Assembly (NCBI GenBank): GCA_037445555.1
Contig: JBBIKG010000018.1
Coordinates: 7,909-71,908 of the forward strand
Reading direction: 5' to 3'
DNA from: JAAYJT01 sp037445555
Lineage (GTDB): Bacteria; Bacteroidota; Bacteroidia; Bacteroidales; JAAYJT01
Length of the DNA stretch: 64,000 bases
Shown: positions 1 to 7,838 of the stretch, piece by piece
Layout: each line of letters opens with the position of its first letter
Position numbering within the stretch: the first letter of the stretch is position 1
The notes under the pieces: model-generated
What the model was told of the DNA's origin: nothing
The model's database searches: none
The model's input: the letters and a program-made list of their open reading frames with translations, nothing else
Translations under genes and position numbers: made by a program

Positions 1-2
1 AC

Positions 3-1727
3 TCGCTTTTCATGCATGTTTTCGATCCATACAACTATGATAAGAAGCATCTTGTTTTTATTGATAAGGTGAATAAGTTCAATGGCATAAATGATATTTT
101 CATACTCAATGGGGGTGTTCATGATATGAACAACGACGGGTATCCCGATCTTGTTTTTGGTATTTGTGCCATGTACAGTGCCTCTCCCCGCAAAGTGCTT
201 ATCTACGATATTTTCAACGATAGTTTAACTTCAACGCCAAACATAGGGGCATATATAAGCAGGCTCATTGTATTTGAAAATCCCGGAACGACGAATAAAA
301 ACATTCTGGTTCAGACCAACAGCCATTGCAACACTAAACGCGGCAGTGTGATCTTCGACGATCATAGTTGCTGGCTGATGGTGCTCGATCCTAACCTGGA
401 ATTTGTCATTGACCCGGTTGAGTTTCCCGGTCCTTTCAGTGCACTCACCATCTGGCCATGGAGGCAAGACGATGAATTTTGTTTCATTGCAACGCATCGC
501 ATTTATAGCGAACAAGAAGAAAAAAGCGCACATTACATGATTCGCCCTGATGGATCTTTTATCACCCGGATACCAAGTTATTCTGAAAATCAAAAATTGC
601 ATCTTCAAATTCATGTAATTGATTGCAGGGGTAAACCTAAAGCGTTTCTTTTTAATAAGAAAGGAGAATTATTTGAGATCCTACACGATTTAAGCCCTGG
701 CCGAAAAATAGCCGGGGGAGTAGTAATTTATAATAGCTCTTCTATTGATGCAGACCTGGATGGACAAAATGAAATTATTTTGAGCAATACATCGAATAAT
801 GTTCTGCTTATCTATCAGGACTTCGATGCCAAACCGGTTTCACTTCCGCTCACGGAGACTTTCAATGATCATTTAATGATAAGCCTTGAACGAAGAGGGG
901 CGGATCATCCATGGCTGAGAGTCAATACACAAAACCTGGTATATGCCATTGAATACAGAAAGAACGAATATTACCCACTCCGTTATCTCTATTTGGCGGG
1001 GGCAGTCCTTCTTTCCATCCTCATCGTTTTAGTAATAAAGGTGCTTAGCACCAGGCGGATGGAAAACTCATTCCGCTTGCAGCGCGAGCTCTCCAATCTG
1101 CAGATCAGCAACGTTTTGAACCAGCTCGATCCGCATTTTACCTTCAATGCGCTGAACTCGATCGGGTCATCGATCATCACCGGGGTGAGGGAGGAGGCTT
1201 ACCAGCAGCTGCTGCGTTTTTCGGCATTGCTGCGGGCCAGCCTTTCCGATGCTGATTCGGTAGCCCGCCCACTCAAAAAGGAGTTGGAGATCACGCACAG
1301 CTACCTCGAGCTGCAGAAGAGTTCCTATCCCGGCCGCTTCAATTACCAGTTGACCGTGGGCGAAGGGGTAAACCCCGAAACGCCCATTCCCAGGATGCTG
1401 TTGCAGAACCATTGCGAAAACGCCCTCAAGCACGGTATCCTGCCCGGAGATAAACCCGGCATGCTGAACATTTCCGTTGAAAGCGACAGAAAGTATCTGA
1501 AACTGGTGGTGGAAGATAACGGCATAGGCCGTCAGAAATCGGGAAAATTTGCTTCGCAGGGCACGGGTAAAGGGCTTCAACTTTTCGGCCGGTATTTTGA
1601 GGTACTGAACCGGCAAAACCGGGATAAAATCGAGCAAACTGTCATAGATTTGCATGATGCACAGGGTCACCCCACTGGAACGCGGGTCATGATTTTAATC
1701 CCAACCGATTACAGATACTATTGGTAA
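3..1727 (+). CDS. LytS-family sensor histidine kinase, 5' partial
   Basis: The reading frame is open to the left window edge, so the N-terminus is missing; residue numbers count from the ATG at 12. The extracytoplasmic part carries FG-GAP/VCBS-like calcium-type loops (DMNNDGYPDL near 38-47, DADLDGQNEI near 247-256), suggesting a beta-propeller sensor. One membrane segment lies at about 321-345. The cytoplasmic part has the His_kinase signature (NQLDPHFTFNALNS, phospho-acceptor His375), an N-box (LQNHCENALKHG, about 464-475) and G-boxes (VEDNGIGRQ near 500; GTGKGLQLFGR near 517), as in LytS/YehU kinases that signal to LytTR regulators. No LytTR regulator follows; it may lie upstream, outside the window. 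The family assignment is firm, the ligand is unknown. Confidence 0.88.
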   Translation, partial: SLFMHVFDPYNYDKKHLVFIDKVNKFNGINDIFILNGGVHDMNNDGYPDLVFGICAMYSASPRKVLIYDIFNDSLTSTPNIGAYISRLIVFENPGTTNKNILVQTNSHCNTKRGSVIFDDHSCWLMVLDPNLEFVIDPVEFPGPFSALTIWPWRQDDEFCFIATHRIYSEQEEKSAHYMIRPDGSFITRIPSYSENQKLHLQIHVIDCRGKPKAFLFNKKGELFEILHDLSPGRKIAGGVVIYNSSSIDADLDGQNEIILSNTSNNVLLIYQDFDAKPVSLPLTETFNDHLMISLERRGADHPWLRVNTQNLVYAIEYRKNEYYPLRYLYLAGAVLLSILIVLVIKVLSTRRMENSFRLQRELSNLQISNVLNQLDPHFTFNALNSIGSSIITGVREEAYQQLLRFSALLRASLSDADSVARPLKKELEITHSYLELQKSSYPGRFNYQLTVGEGVNPETPIPRMLLQNHCENALKHGILPGDKPGMLNISVESDRKYLKLVVEDNGIGRQKSGKFASQGTGKGLQLFGRYFEVLNRQNRDKIEQTVIDLHDAQGHPTGTRVMILIPTDYRYYW

Positions 1728-1732
1728 GGTCA

Positions 1733-1793
1733 ATGGTGTTTATGGAGGTATTCAGGGGTGGCCTCATGATGACCTCCTCCCAATAATCAGGAG
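1733..1793 (+). promoter_or_regulatory. Candidate arsM leader: short ORF and alternative hairpins over an SD
   Basis: The 74-nt gap before arsM holds three complementary segments: GGAGGT (1744-1749), ACCTCCTCC (1772-1780) and AGGAG (1789-1793). The middle one can pair with either flank, and the last is a good Shine-Dalgarno 8 nt from the arsM ATG. A 17-codon ORF (1733-1786, MVFMEVFRGG...) covers the first two segments and stops 2 nt before the SD. The sequence is certain; a regulatory role is inference. SD use is itself unusual for this phylum. Confidence 0.35.
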
Positions 1794-1801
1794 TTTATTA
1801 C

Positions 1802-2602
1802 ATGGATAAAAAGCAAACACAGCACATAGTAAGAGAAGCCTACGGCAAAATTGCCCAAAAGCAAGAAGGTTGCGGGTGCGGCACCTGTGAACCCAATGTC
1901 AATGAATTTACCAGGTCTGTTGGCTATTCGGAAGAGGAACTGAAAGCTATTCCAGCCGAAGCTAATCTGGCTCTTGGTTGCGGAAACCCGACAGCCTTAG
2001 CCAGCCTCAGGGAAGGCGAGATTGTGCTTGATCTTGGTTCAGGTGCCGGGTTTGATTGCTTTTTGGCTGCAACCAGGGTTGGGCCTGGTGGTAGAGTCAT
2101 TGGCGTAGATATGACACCCGAAATGGTTCAAAAGGCAAAATGGAATGCAAAAAAGTACAAGATTGAAAATGTTGAGTTTAGACTCGGGGAGATCGAAAAC
2201 TTACCTGTAGCAGATGGCTCAGTGGCTGTGGTGATAAGTAACTGCGTCATCAATTTATCAGCTGATAAGCCAAAGGTATTTCGTGAGGTCAATAGAGTTT
2301 TAATACCGGGTGGTAGAATAGCAATTTCTGATATTGCCCTCCTCAAAGAACTCCCTGAGACGATCCAGGAAAGCATTGAAGCCTATGTGGGTTGTGTTGG
2401 AGGAGCAATGCGCATAGATGAATATAAAAAGATTGTTGAAGCCTCCGGGTTGAAGGATGTAAAAATTACGATAAAGGGTTCTTCTCTCTGCATAAATCCC
2501 AATACAAAAGATCCCATAGGCAAAGCCATCATAGATGGGTTAGGCAAAAATGAATCACTCGACGAATATGTGGTAAGCGTGTATGTGGAAGGTCACAAAT
2601 GA
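1802..2602 (+). CDS. arsM: Arsenite S-adenosylmethionine methyltransferase (ArsM-like)
   Basis: Cytoplasmic class I methyltransferase of 266 residues, expected to methylate As(III) stepwise using SAM, giving volatile or less toxic methylarsenicals. The SAM motif I is VLDLGSGAGFD (75-85), followed by the acidic loop GVDMTPEMV (101-109). The three cysteines that bind arsenic in the ArsM family are present as C60 (LALGC), C148 (ISNCVINL) and C198 (YVGCVGGA). An N-terminal CGCGTC cluster (24-29) may add thiol sites. It starts at ATG 1802 behind a strong AGGAG. No arsR, arsB or arsC is adjacent, so it appears as a single-gene unit; the SD use suggests possible acquisition by transfer. Family is confident. 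Confidence 0.9.
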   Translation: MDKKQTQHIVREAYGKIAQKQEGCGCGTCEPNVNEFTRSVGYSEEELKAIPAEANLALGCGNPTALASLREGEIVLDLGSGAGFDCFLAATRVGPGGRVIGVDMTPEMVQKAKWNAKKYKIENVEFRLGEIENLPVADGSVAVVISNCVINLSADKPKVFREVNRVLIPGGRIAISDIALLKELPETIQESIEAYVGCVGGAMRIDEYKKIVEASGLKDVKITIKGSSLCINPNTKDPIGKAIIDGLGKNESLDEYVVSVYVEGHK

Positions 2603-2784
2603 GAAATATTGAAGCCCATACTTGCCGGCTTTCCTTCGCTTTGCCCGGCCTGTGCGGTCGCACCCGGCTAGGGGTGGGCAAAAGTGGATCATGGATTTCG
2701 ACGGATTATCTTAGGCAACTTCTTCCATCCGCAAAATATGTGGCATTAAAAATAGCGAGCCCGTAAGCAAATTATTAACTGAAA

Positions 2785-2973
2785 ATGACAGAGATGAAAA
2801 ATATTAACACGCGTTACGTTATTCACGCACTAATTTTAGTTTGTGCTATAATTCTTATGATCGGGGGGATCATTACCGGCAAGCATGGTGCAACCATTGT
2901 TGGAATGATAGTTGCAGGAGTGAACGTTCAACAATGGATACAGTGGAACAAAAAGAAAGAAAGTAATGATTAA
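2785..2973 (+). CDS. Small membrane protein, unknown function
   Basis: A 62-residue protein (or 59 from the second Met at 2794) with two predicted membrane helices (about 11-29 and 34-50) joined by a short Gly/Lys/His turn, and a charged C-terminal tail KKKES. No family recognised. It lies alone between arsM and a VanZ-like gene in an AT-rich stretch. Coding status rests only on length, hydrophobic pattern and lack of an overlapping gene, so confidence is moderate. Confidence 0.5.
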   Translation: MTEMKNINTRYVIHALILVCAIILMIGGIITGKHGATIVGMIVAGVNVQQWIQWNKKKESND

Positions 2974-3075
2974 TCCCAACAAGATTATCCGAATAATTGT
3001 GTGAGCAATATCAATATTTCACTTTCTTTTATAAGTTCGATGAATCAAAGAATTATAACTTAATTACCTTTAACA

Positions 3076-3507
3076 ATGTTAGATAAAAACAGAATATATG
3101 TAATTGATAATAAAAGAATATCATATTTTCTGATTTTTGTATTTATGTTTATCATTACCGAAATTGGCCGAAAAATATACAGACCTTTTATCTATTCAAA
3201 TGAAATATTTGATTATTGGATCGCAGACACAATTGGAAACTTTACCGGAACCATTGCGATCATTTTCTTTGATCTTGCCGGCTTCAATCCAATACATAAA
3301 CAGGGAAGAATATTTTTACTCATAATCACTCTTGGCCTGATAGTTTATGAGCTTTTACAATATTTCTCCCCAAGGAGCATTCTGGACTGGAGGGACATAA
3401 TTGCAACAATAATTGCAGGATTGATTTCATGGGGCATGTATGAATTGCTATTTAAAAAACTGAAGGAAAAAGAAATAACACCACATAACAGCACCACCGC
3501 CCAGTAA
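3076..3507 (+). CDS. VanZ-like integral membrane protein
   Basis: A 143-residue protein with about four membrane helices (13-31, 52-70, 79-95, 107-125). The segment YFSPRSILDWRDIIATIIAG resembles the VanZ-like family pattern, where an aromatic/Pro-rich turn is followed by an Asp-Trp-x-Asp motif entering the last helix. Function in this family is poorly defined; some members affect glycopeptide susceptibility. The gene is AT-rich compared with the rest of the window and is flanked by other small membrane or lipoprotein genes, all on plus. The family assignment comes from pattern only. Confidence 0.55.
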   Translation: MLDKNRIYVIDNKRISYFLIFVFMFIITEIGRKIYRPFIYSNEIFDYWIADTIGNFTGTIAIIFFDLAGFNPIHKQGRIFLLIITLGLIVYELLQYFSPRSILDWRDIIATIIAGLISWGMYELLFKKLKEKEITPHNSTTAQ

Positions 3508-3645
3508 ACGATGATAATGCAACTCGAAACAGTAAAGGCCGCAGGACCATTGTTCCGGGTGAAAATTTTCGGCCTGCAAAACTGCTGCCGGGCAAAGCAG
3601 CAACACATAAAGTAGCCTATCGGACGCCAATACCTCTATAACTAT

Positions 3646-4149
3646 ATGAAAAGTCTCGTCAACGTTAAAAATATATTATTGCTTGCCGGCTTGTTTTTCA
3701 TATTATCCTGTGAGAAACCCGATATCGCGGATGATCCCGTGCTGGTTGAGCAACTTATGGTCAAATCATCGGATACGATACAAACTGATTCGCATAAGTA
3801 TTTTCTCGAAACTGAACTTAGTCGCAACTTAATGCCCGGGGGGCCTGTTGCAGGAAGAAGAAAACTGGTTGCATATATCACAATGGTCAATGCTGACCGC
3901 CTGCCTGTTTCTCCATATATATCAATAGCAAAGCTTTATGTAATAAATAAAACAACCATCTGGACTTCTGTACCACAAAAATCCAGTTCATTAAATATTC
4001 CTGACTATAAGTTTCCCACAGTAAGTACAGGCGGACCAGAATGGCAAATTGATATTTACGTGGATGTTGTAGCTGAGGTTTTTAATGACCAAACAAAGCA
4101 GAAAATCCTTATAAAAATACTAAACCAAAAAATTGAGGCATTGTATTAA
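3646..4149 (+). CDS. Lipoprotein, unknown function
   Basis: A 167-residue protein beginning with a lipoprotein signal peptide (MKSLVNVKNILLLAGL, then FFILSC with the lipobox Cys at about 22), so it is expected to be lipidated and held in the outer or inner membrane. The mature part is polar without recognisable domains; it contains a PGGPVAGRRK stretch and ends in IKILNQKIEALY. Nothing adjacent points to a partner. The signal peptide is convincing, the function unknown. Confidence 0.65.
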   Translation: MKSLVNVKNILLLAGLFFILSCEKPDIADDPVLVEQLMVKSSDTIQTDSHKYFLETELSRNLMPGGPVAGRRKLVAYITMVNADRLPVSPYISIAKLYVINKTTIWTSVPQKSSSLNIPDYKFPTVSTGGPEWQIDIYVDVVAEVFNDQTKQKILIKILNQKIEALY

Positions 4150-4525
4150 TAAAGCTAAAGTACCCTGAAAGGTAGTCCAAAAACAAAATCCAGATATTTG
4201 TCCCCGGCAGTTTTTGTACCTTGATTTTCCATGCGAGGTTGAAGCACGGTGAACCAGCCTTTTTCAGTTTCGCAGTATGCATCCGTAGCACATCGTTTCA
4301 CCCCACCACCGCTCGTCTTAAGTACAATACGTAGTAGCCCTGACCGCGACCAGGCCCTCAGAATATTATAATATTTCCGTTTTTATCCTTATCCGTGGCA
4401 ATCAAAAACGGGTTTCAATTGTTAAAGAGAAATGAAACTCTCATCTTGTAATATATTAATCAAAAACAAGTATTGAACTACCGGATTACCAATATTAACC
4501 TTCCGATACCAAAACCTAATGGCCT
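4150..4525 (+). other. Gene-free stretch
   Basis: About 375 bases without a supported gene. A short minus-strand frame (4109-4291) has no family resemblance and overlaps the lipoprotein 3' end. AT content rises towards the right, as expected for a promoter region of the DUF438 gene, but no clear TAnnTTTG box with spacing was found. Confidence 0.5.
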
Positions 4526-5758
4526 ATGAGCGAACTGATTAACAATTCCGACGACCGTAAAAGAAAACTCAAGGAACTTATCCTTAAGCTCCACCAGGGG
4601 CATTCAGAATCAGAGATCCGCAGCGAACTCATGAAAACACTCCTGCAGATACCCTACGGTGAAGTTGTAGAAGTAGAGCAGGAGCTGATCCACGAAGGGC
4701 TGCCTGAGCAGGAAGTGTTGCGCCTTTGCGACGTACACGCATCCGTCCTCCAAGGCAATGTCGACCTCTCGGCAGCAGCACATATCCCCGACGGGCACCC
4801 GGTTGACGTATTTCTGAAAGAAAATAATGAATTGCGAAACCTCACCGACCAGATCAGATCCCTCATTCAGGTTATGTCTGCAAGCGATAAAAACGTGGTT
4901 CAAACTGAAATCCTTCACCTCCGTGGCTTGTTCAATGCCCTATTCGATGTCGACAAACACTACAAACGCAAAGAATACCTCCTTTTCCCGTTTCTCGAGC
5001 AACATGGTATTACAGGGCCTCCCAAGGTAATGTGGGGAAAACACGACGAAATCCGCGAATTGATCAAAGGAGCCATCGAACTCCTGCAAGCCGAACTCAT
5101 CTCAGCCGACGAGCTTAAGGCATCCGCCCAGATCATACTACTGCCTGCCATTCAGCAGGTGGCCGATATGGTCTACAAAGAAGAAGAAATTCTCTTACCT
5201 ATGGCTATGGATAAGATTACCAGCGCAGAGTGGTTCGAGATCGAAAAGCAATCCGTCGAAATCGGATTCTGTCTCTATGATCCCCCAAAACCCTGGATAC
5301 CCGAAGGGCATTCTGAATATTCCCCCTCAGAAGTCAATAAGGTAACAGGCCATATACAGCTGCCATCGGGCAATTTCTCTGTCGAAGAACTAATGGCCAT
5401 TCTGAATAACCTGCCAATTGACTTAACCTTCGTTGACAAACACGATAAGGTCAGATACTTTTCGCAAGGCCGCGAACGAATTTTCAGTCGCAACCGTGCC
5501 ATCCTCAATCGCGACGTGCGGCTGTGCCACCCCCCGGCCAGTGCCCACATCGTCGATAAAATAATCAACGATTTCCGAACCGGCAAAGAAGACCGCGCCC
5601 CGTTCTGGATCAATATGGGTGGAAGAATGATCCATATCGAATATTTCGCGCTGCGGAACGATCAAGGCGAATACCTCGGAACCCTCGAAGTGTCCCAGAA
5701 CATCCAGACCTACCGCGAACTCGTAGGCGAACAACGAATCTTATCCTATGCAAAGTAA
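4526..5758 (+). CDS. DUF438 / hemerythrin / PAS domain protein
   Basis: A 410-residue cytoplasmic protein. Residues about 12-80 match the DUF438 N-terminal helical domain (LKLHQGHSESEIRSEL, ...HEGLPEQEVLRLCDVH). Residues about 90-225 form a hemerythrin-like (HHE) bundle with the spaced metal-type ligands HPVDVFLKEN, LFDVDKHYKRKEYLLFPFLE, WGKHDEI and EEEILLPM. Residues about 275-400 look like a PAS domain (MAILNNLPIDLTFVDKHDKVRYFS). Proteins with this architecture are thought to sense or handle O2 or NO through the di-iron site. It ends 6 nt before the DUF1858 gene, so the pair is probably one transcript. Family call is firm; ligand is inference. Confidence 0.85.
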   Translation: MSELINNSDDRKRKLKELILKLHQGHSESEIRSELMKTLLQIPYGEVVEVEQELIHEGLPEQEVLRLCDVHASVLQGNVDLSAAAHIPDGHPVDVFLKENNELRNLTDQIRSLIQVMSASDKNVVQTEILHLRGLFNALFDVDKHYKRKEYLLFPFLEQHGITGPPKVMWGKHDEIRELIKGAIELLQAELISADELKASAQIILLPAIQQVADMVYKEEEILLPMAMDKITSAEWFEIEKQSVEIGFCLYDPPKPWIPEGHSEYSPSEVNKVTGHIQLPSGNFSVEELMAILNNLPIDLTFVDKHDKVRYFSQGRERIFSRNRAILNRDVRLCHPPASAHIVDKIINDFRTGKEDRAPFWINMGGRMIHIEYFALRNDQGEYLGTLEVSQNIQTYRELVGEQRILSYAK

Positions 5759-5764
5759 TAAACC

Positions 5765-6292
5765 ATGGGAAATAGCAAATTGATTATCAGCCCAAAAACC
5801 AAAGTGATGCAGCTCATCGAGGCATATCCCCAACTCGAAGAAGGGCTCATTAGCTATGTGCCCGCTTTTAGCAAACTCAAAAATCCACTTCTCCGAAAAA
5901 CAGTAGCCAAAATAGCTACCCTGCAACAAGCTGCCGTAATCGGTAACGTAAAGGTGGAGGACTTAATCAATCATCTTAGAAAAAGAGTGAATCAGGAGCC
6001 CTTTCAGGAAGCCGACTCCCTCCCATACAACAGGGTGCAACCTTCCTGGTTTGATACCTCGCTGATAAAAACCGAATTGGATATCGCTAAAATGTTGAAC
6101 GAAGGCGAGCATCCTGTAAATCTGGTAATTACTTACCTAAATCAAATCAGCCCTGACGAAATTTATAAAATCACCGCTCCATTCCTTCCTGCACCTTTGA
6201 TTGATAAGTCGCTCAGCCTAAATATCGATCACTGGATTGATCAGGTCTCTGACGAGTTGTTTGTCATCTACTTCAAGAGAAGGTATGATTAA
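5765..6292 (+). CDS. DUF1858 domain protein
   Basis: A 175-residue protein whose N-terminus (ISPKTKVMQLIEAYPQLEEG, then LISYVPAFSKL, about 8-32) matches DUF1858, the small domain also found at the N-terminus of ScdA/RIC-type iron-sulfur repair proteins and in hybrid-cluster contexts. The remainder (about 75-175) is a second small domain with ITYLNQISPDEIYKITAPFL, similar to the DUF2249-like tail that often accompanies DUF1858. The 6-nt spacing to the upstream DUF438-hemerythrin gene suggests that both act in one redox or nitrosative-stress response. Catalytic residues cannot be named. Confidence 0.75.
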   Translation: MGNSKLIISPKTKVMQLIEAYPQLEEGLISYVPAFSKLKNPLLRKTVAKIATLQQAAVIGNVKVEDLINHLRKRVNQEPFQEADSLPYNRVQPSWFDTSLIKTELDIAKMLNEGEHPVNLVITYLNQISPDEIYKITAPFLPAPLIDKSLSLNIDHWIDQVSDELFVIYFKRRYD

Positions 6293-6341
6293 GCGGCCCG
6301 GCTCCCTATTTCAACGACGCCCCCGAACCTAAAGCCTTTTT

Positions 6342-6687
6342 GGGATTACCTGCGGTGATCCCTGGAGGGGGTTGGCTTCATTGCCAGAAAAAGCCAGGAC
6401 CCTGCGTATTCATGGTTTTTCTATTTCCAGGCTTCCATACACGCACGCATACCGAAGCGTCCGGAAATAAAAAACCAGTGCGTTGCACCGCCTTTTCGTG
6501 GCCTTGGCGGAGAGAGAGGGATTACCTGCAGTGATCCCTAAAGGGGGGAGGTTCAGACAAAGGTTCAGTAGCTGCGCTCCCATAATTTTCATTTTTTCGT
6601 TCTTCAGTCAAACTGCGTTTACTGAAGCTCTCAAAACGAAAATTCCCGCTCATTGCGGGAACCTTTGTCTGCGGAGAGAGAGGGATT
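6342..6687. repeat. Two tandem palindromic units copying the tRNA-Ser 3' end
   Basis: Two related units abut tRNA-Ser. Each starts with a 34-nt module (6342-6375 and 6518-6551, 29 of 34 identical) that begins GGGATTACCTGC and itself forms a small hairpin. Each continues into a long imperfect palindrome: 6376-6506, with arms such as 6413-6428 against 6463-6477; and 6552-6671, whose outer 13 nt (6552-6564 / 6659-6671) pair perfectly. Each ends in the 17-mer GCGGAGAGAGAGGGATT (6507-6523 and 6671-6687); the second copy is the real tRNA 3' end. The repeat layout is seen directly; origin by tRNA-tail duplication is inferred. Confidence 0.7.
6633..6661 (-). terminator. Intrinsic terminator of tRNA-Ser
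   Basis: On the minus strand, 10 nt after the tRNA 3' end, a perfect 7-bp stem TTCCCGC/GCGGGAA with a 5-nt loop (6643-6661) is followed by TTTTCGTTTT (6633-6642). This hairpin is also the right arm of the larger palindrome next to the tRNA. Confidence 0.75.
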
Positions 6688-6756
6688 CGAACCCCCGGAG
6701 GTGTTACCCTCAACGGTTTTCAAGACCGCCGCAATCGACCGCTCTGCCATCTCTCC
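6672..6756 (-). tRNA. tRNA-Ser(UGA)
   Basis: Class II tRNA of 85 nt. Acceptor stem GGAGAGA pairs with TCTCTCC and is followed by discriminator G, as usual for serine tRNAs. D arm, anticodon stem (GCGGT/ACCGT) with loop CTTGAAA, a long variable arm (GAGG-GTAAC-ACCTC, with flanking pairs) and T loop TTCGAAT are all present. The anticodon TGA lies at 6720-6722. CCA is not encoded. Its last bases are repeated 165 nt away (see the repeat entry). Confidence 0.95.
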
Positions 6757-6760
6757 GCTG

Positions 6761-6768
6761 CAAAAATA
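6761..6768 (-). promoter_or_regulatory. Candidate -7 box of tRNA-Ser
   Basis: TATTTTTG on the minus strand matches the Bacteroidota consensus TAnnTTTG. It sits 5 nt before the mature 5' end, which would give almost no leader; a good -33 element at normal spacing was not found, so this is tentative. Confidence 0.35.
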
Positions 6769-6941
6769 GCAAAAAACCGTTTACCCGAATAGTTCTCTCA
6801 AAAATTCACCCACATCGCGTCCCCCAGCCTGCCACACTGCACCTCCCCCGAAATAGCAGCACTCCGGCACACGGGTATCTTTCTCTACTCATGCTTGCAA
6901 ATTCAACGATTGGGCGTACATTTGCCTTAAAAGCATACCGC

Positions 6942-7838
6942 ATGAGTCCGGCATTCAGAATATTCAGGTTTTTAGCCCGCATCACCGAGCGTTTGCCATT
7001 CTGGATGGTATATATCGGCTCATTCAAGCTTTTTATTTCACTCTACTACATTTACCAATACCGGCGCAAAGTGGTGACTCAGAACCTGCAACGCGCTTTT
7101 CCGGAGTTTGACCGGGAAAGAATCAGAAAAACCCGTAGGCATTTCTACCGTCACCTGTGCGATGTTATTTTTGAGATTATTAAAACTCCCGGTATGAAGC
7201 CCGAAGATCTGCAATGCCGCTACCATTTCAGAAACCCCGAAATCATTCACCAACTGATGTCGCAGGAACGTAGCGCCATCATTGCCACGGGGCATTTTGG
7301 GAACTGGGAATGGTCGGGCCCGGGGCTGCTGTTAAACTTCCCCGGCCTGGAGGGTTATGTGGTTGTGAAACCCCTGTCGGATAAATATTTCGAAGAGTAC
7401 CTCAACAACATCCGACGCCTATACAAATCGGATGTGGTTATCCCTTTCAAAATGACATTGCGCTACATGCTGAAGCACCAAAACCGCACCACCTATACCC
7501 TGTTTGCAGCGGATCAGACACCTCATCTCGGCGATATTAACTTTATGGCTCAATTCCTGAACCAGCCCACCCCGTTTTATACCGGCATCGAGAAGTTGGC
7601 AAAATCACTAAATCAGCCTGTGGTATACATGGAAATGTATCGCCTGAGGCGGGGATATTATGAGGCTTCTTTTGAACTGATTAGCGATAAGCCTGCCGAT
7701 ACCGCCGATTTTGAGATCACCACAAAGTATATCCGTCTGCTGGAGCAAAGTATTCGCCGGCGTCCCGAAAACTGGCTTTGGTCGCACAAAAGATGGAAAT
7801 ATGCCAGGGCGGCTACAGAAAAACTACAGTCCCGGTGA
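6942..7838 (+). CDS. LpxL/HtrB-like lysophospholipid (lipid A) acyltransferase
   Basis: A 298-residue membrane-associated acyltransferase. A hydrophobic N-terminal helix (about 20-37) is followed by the catalytic HX4E motif HFGNWE (GHFGNWEWSG), typical of the LpxL/LpxM family that adds secondary acyl chains to lipid A on the cytoplasmic face of the inner membrane. The later AADQTP and FYTGIEKLAK segments fit the family's second and third blocks, and ...RRRPENWLWSHKRWK is the characteristic C-terminal signature. The start was set at ATG 6942; an in-frame ATG at 6891 is possible, while further upstream the frame runs into the tRNA. It overlaps the GT2 gene by 4 nt (GTGA). Confidence 0.87.
   Translation: MSPAFRIFRFLARITERLPFWMVYIGSFKLFISLYYIYQYRRKVVTQNLQRAFPEFDRERIRKTRRHFYRHLCDVIFEIIKTPGMKPEDLQCRYHFRNPEIIHQLMSQERSAIIATGHFGNWEWSGPGLLLNFPGLEGYVVVKPLSDKYFEEYLNNIRRLYKSDVVIPFKMTLRYMLKHQNRTTYTLFAADQTPHLGDINFMAQFLNQPTPFYTGIEKLAKSLNQPVVYMEMYRLRRGYYEASFELISDKPADTADFEITTKYIRLLEQSIRRRPENWLWSHKRWKYARAATEKLQSR

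Noticed and set aside
2629..2700. attC-like imperfect palindrome after arsM (GCCCA...TGGGC ends)
   Set aside because: The right end lacks the GTT of the R' core (GTTRRRY), the left end lacks AAC, and no further cassettes with similar sites follow.
2638..3598. 12-mer GCTTTGCCCGGC at 2638 and its reverse complement at 3587
   Set aside because: Only 12 nt and no extended similarity around it; not enough to call a mobile element.
4109..4291. 60-codon minus-strand frame
   Set aside because: No family resemblance, and it overlaps the lipoprotein gene end.
6483..6941. Upstream extension of the acyltransferase frame
   Set aside because: It runs through the tRNA-Ser gene and palindromic repeats; the family N-terminus fits ATG 6942.
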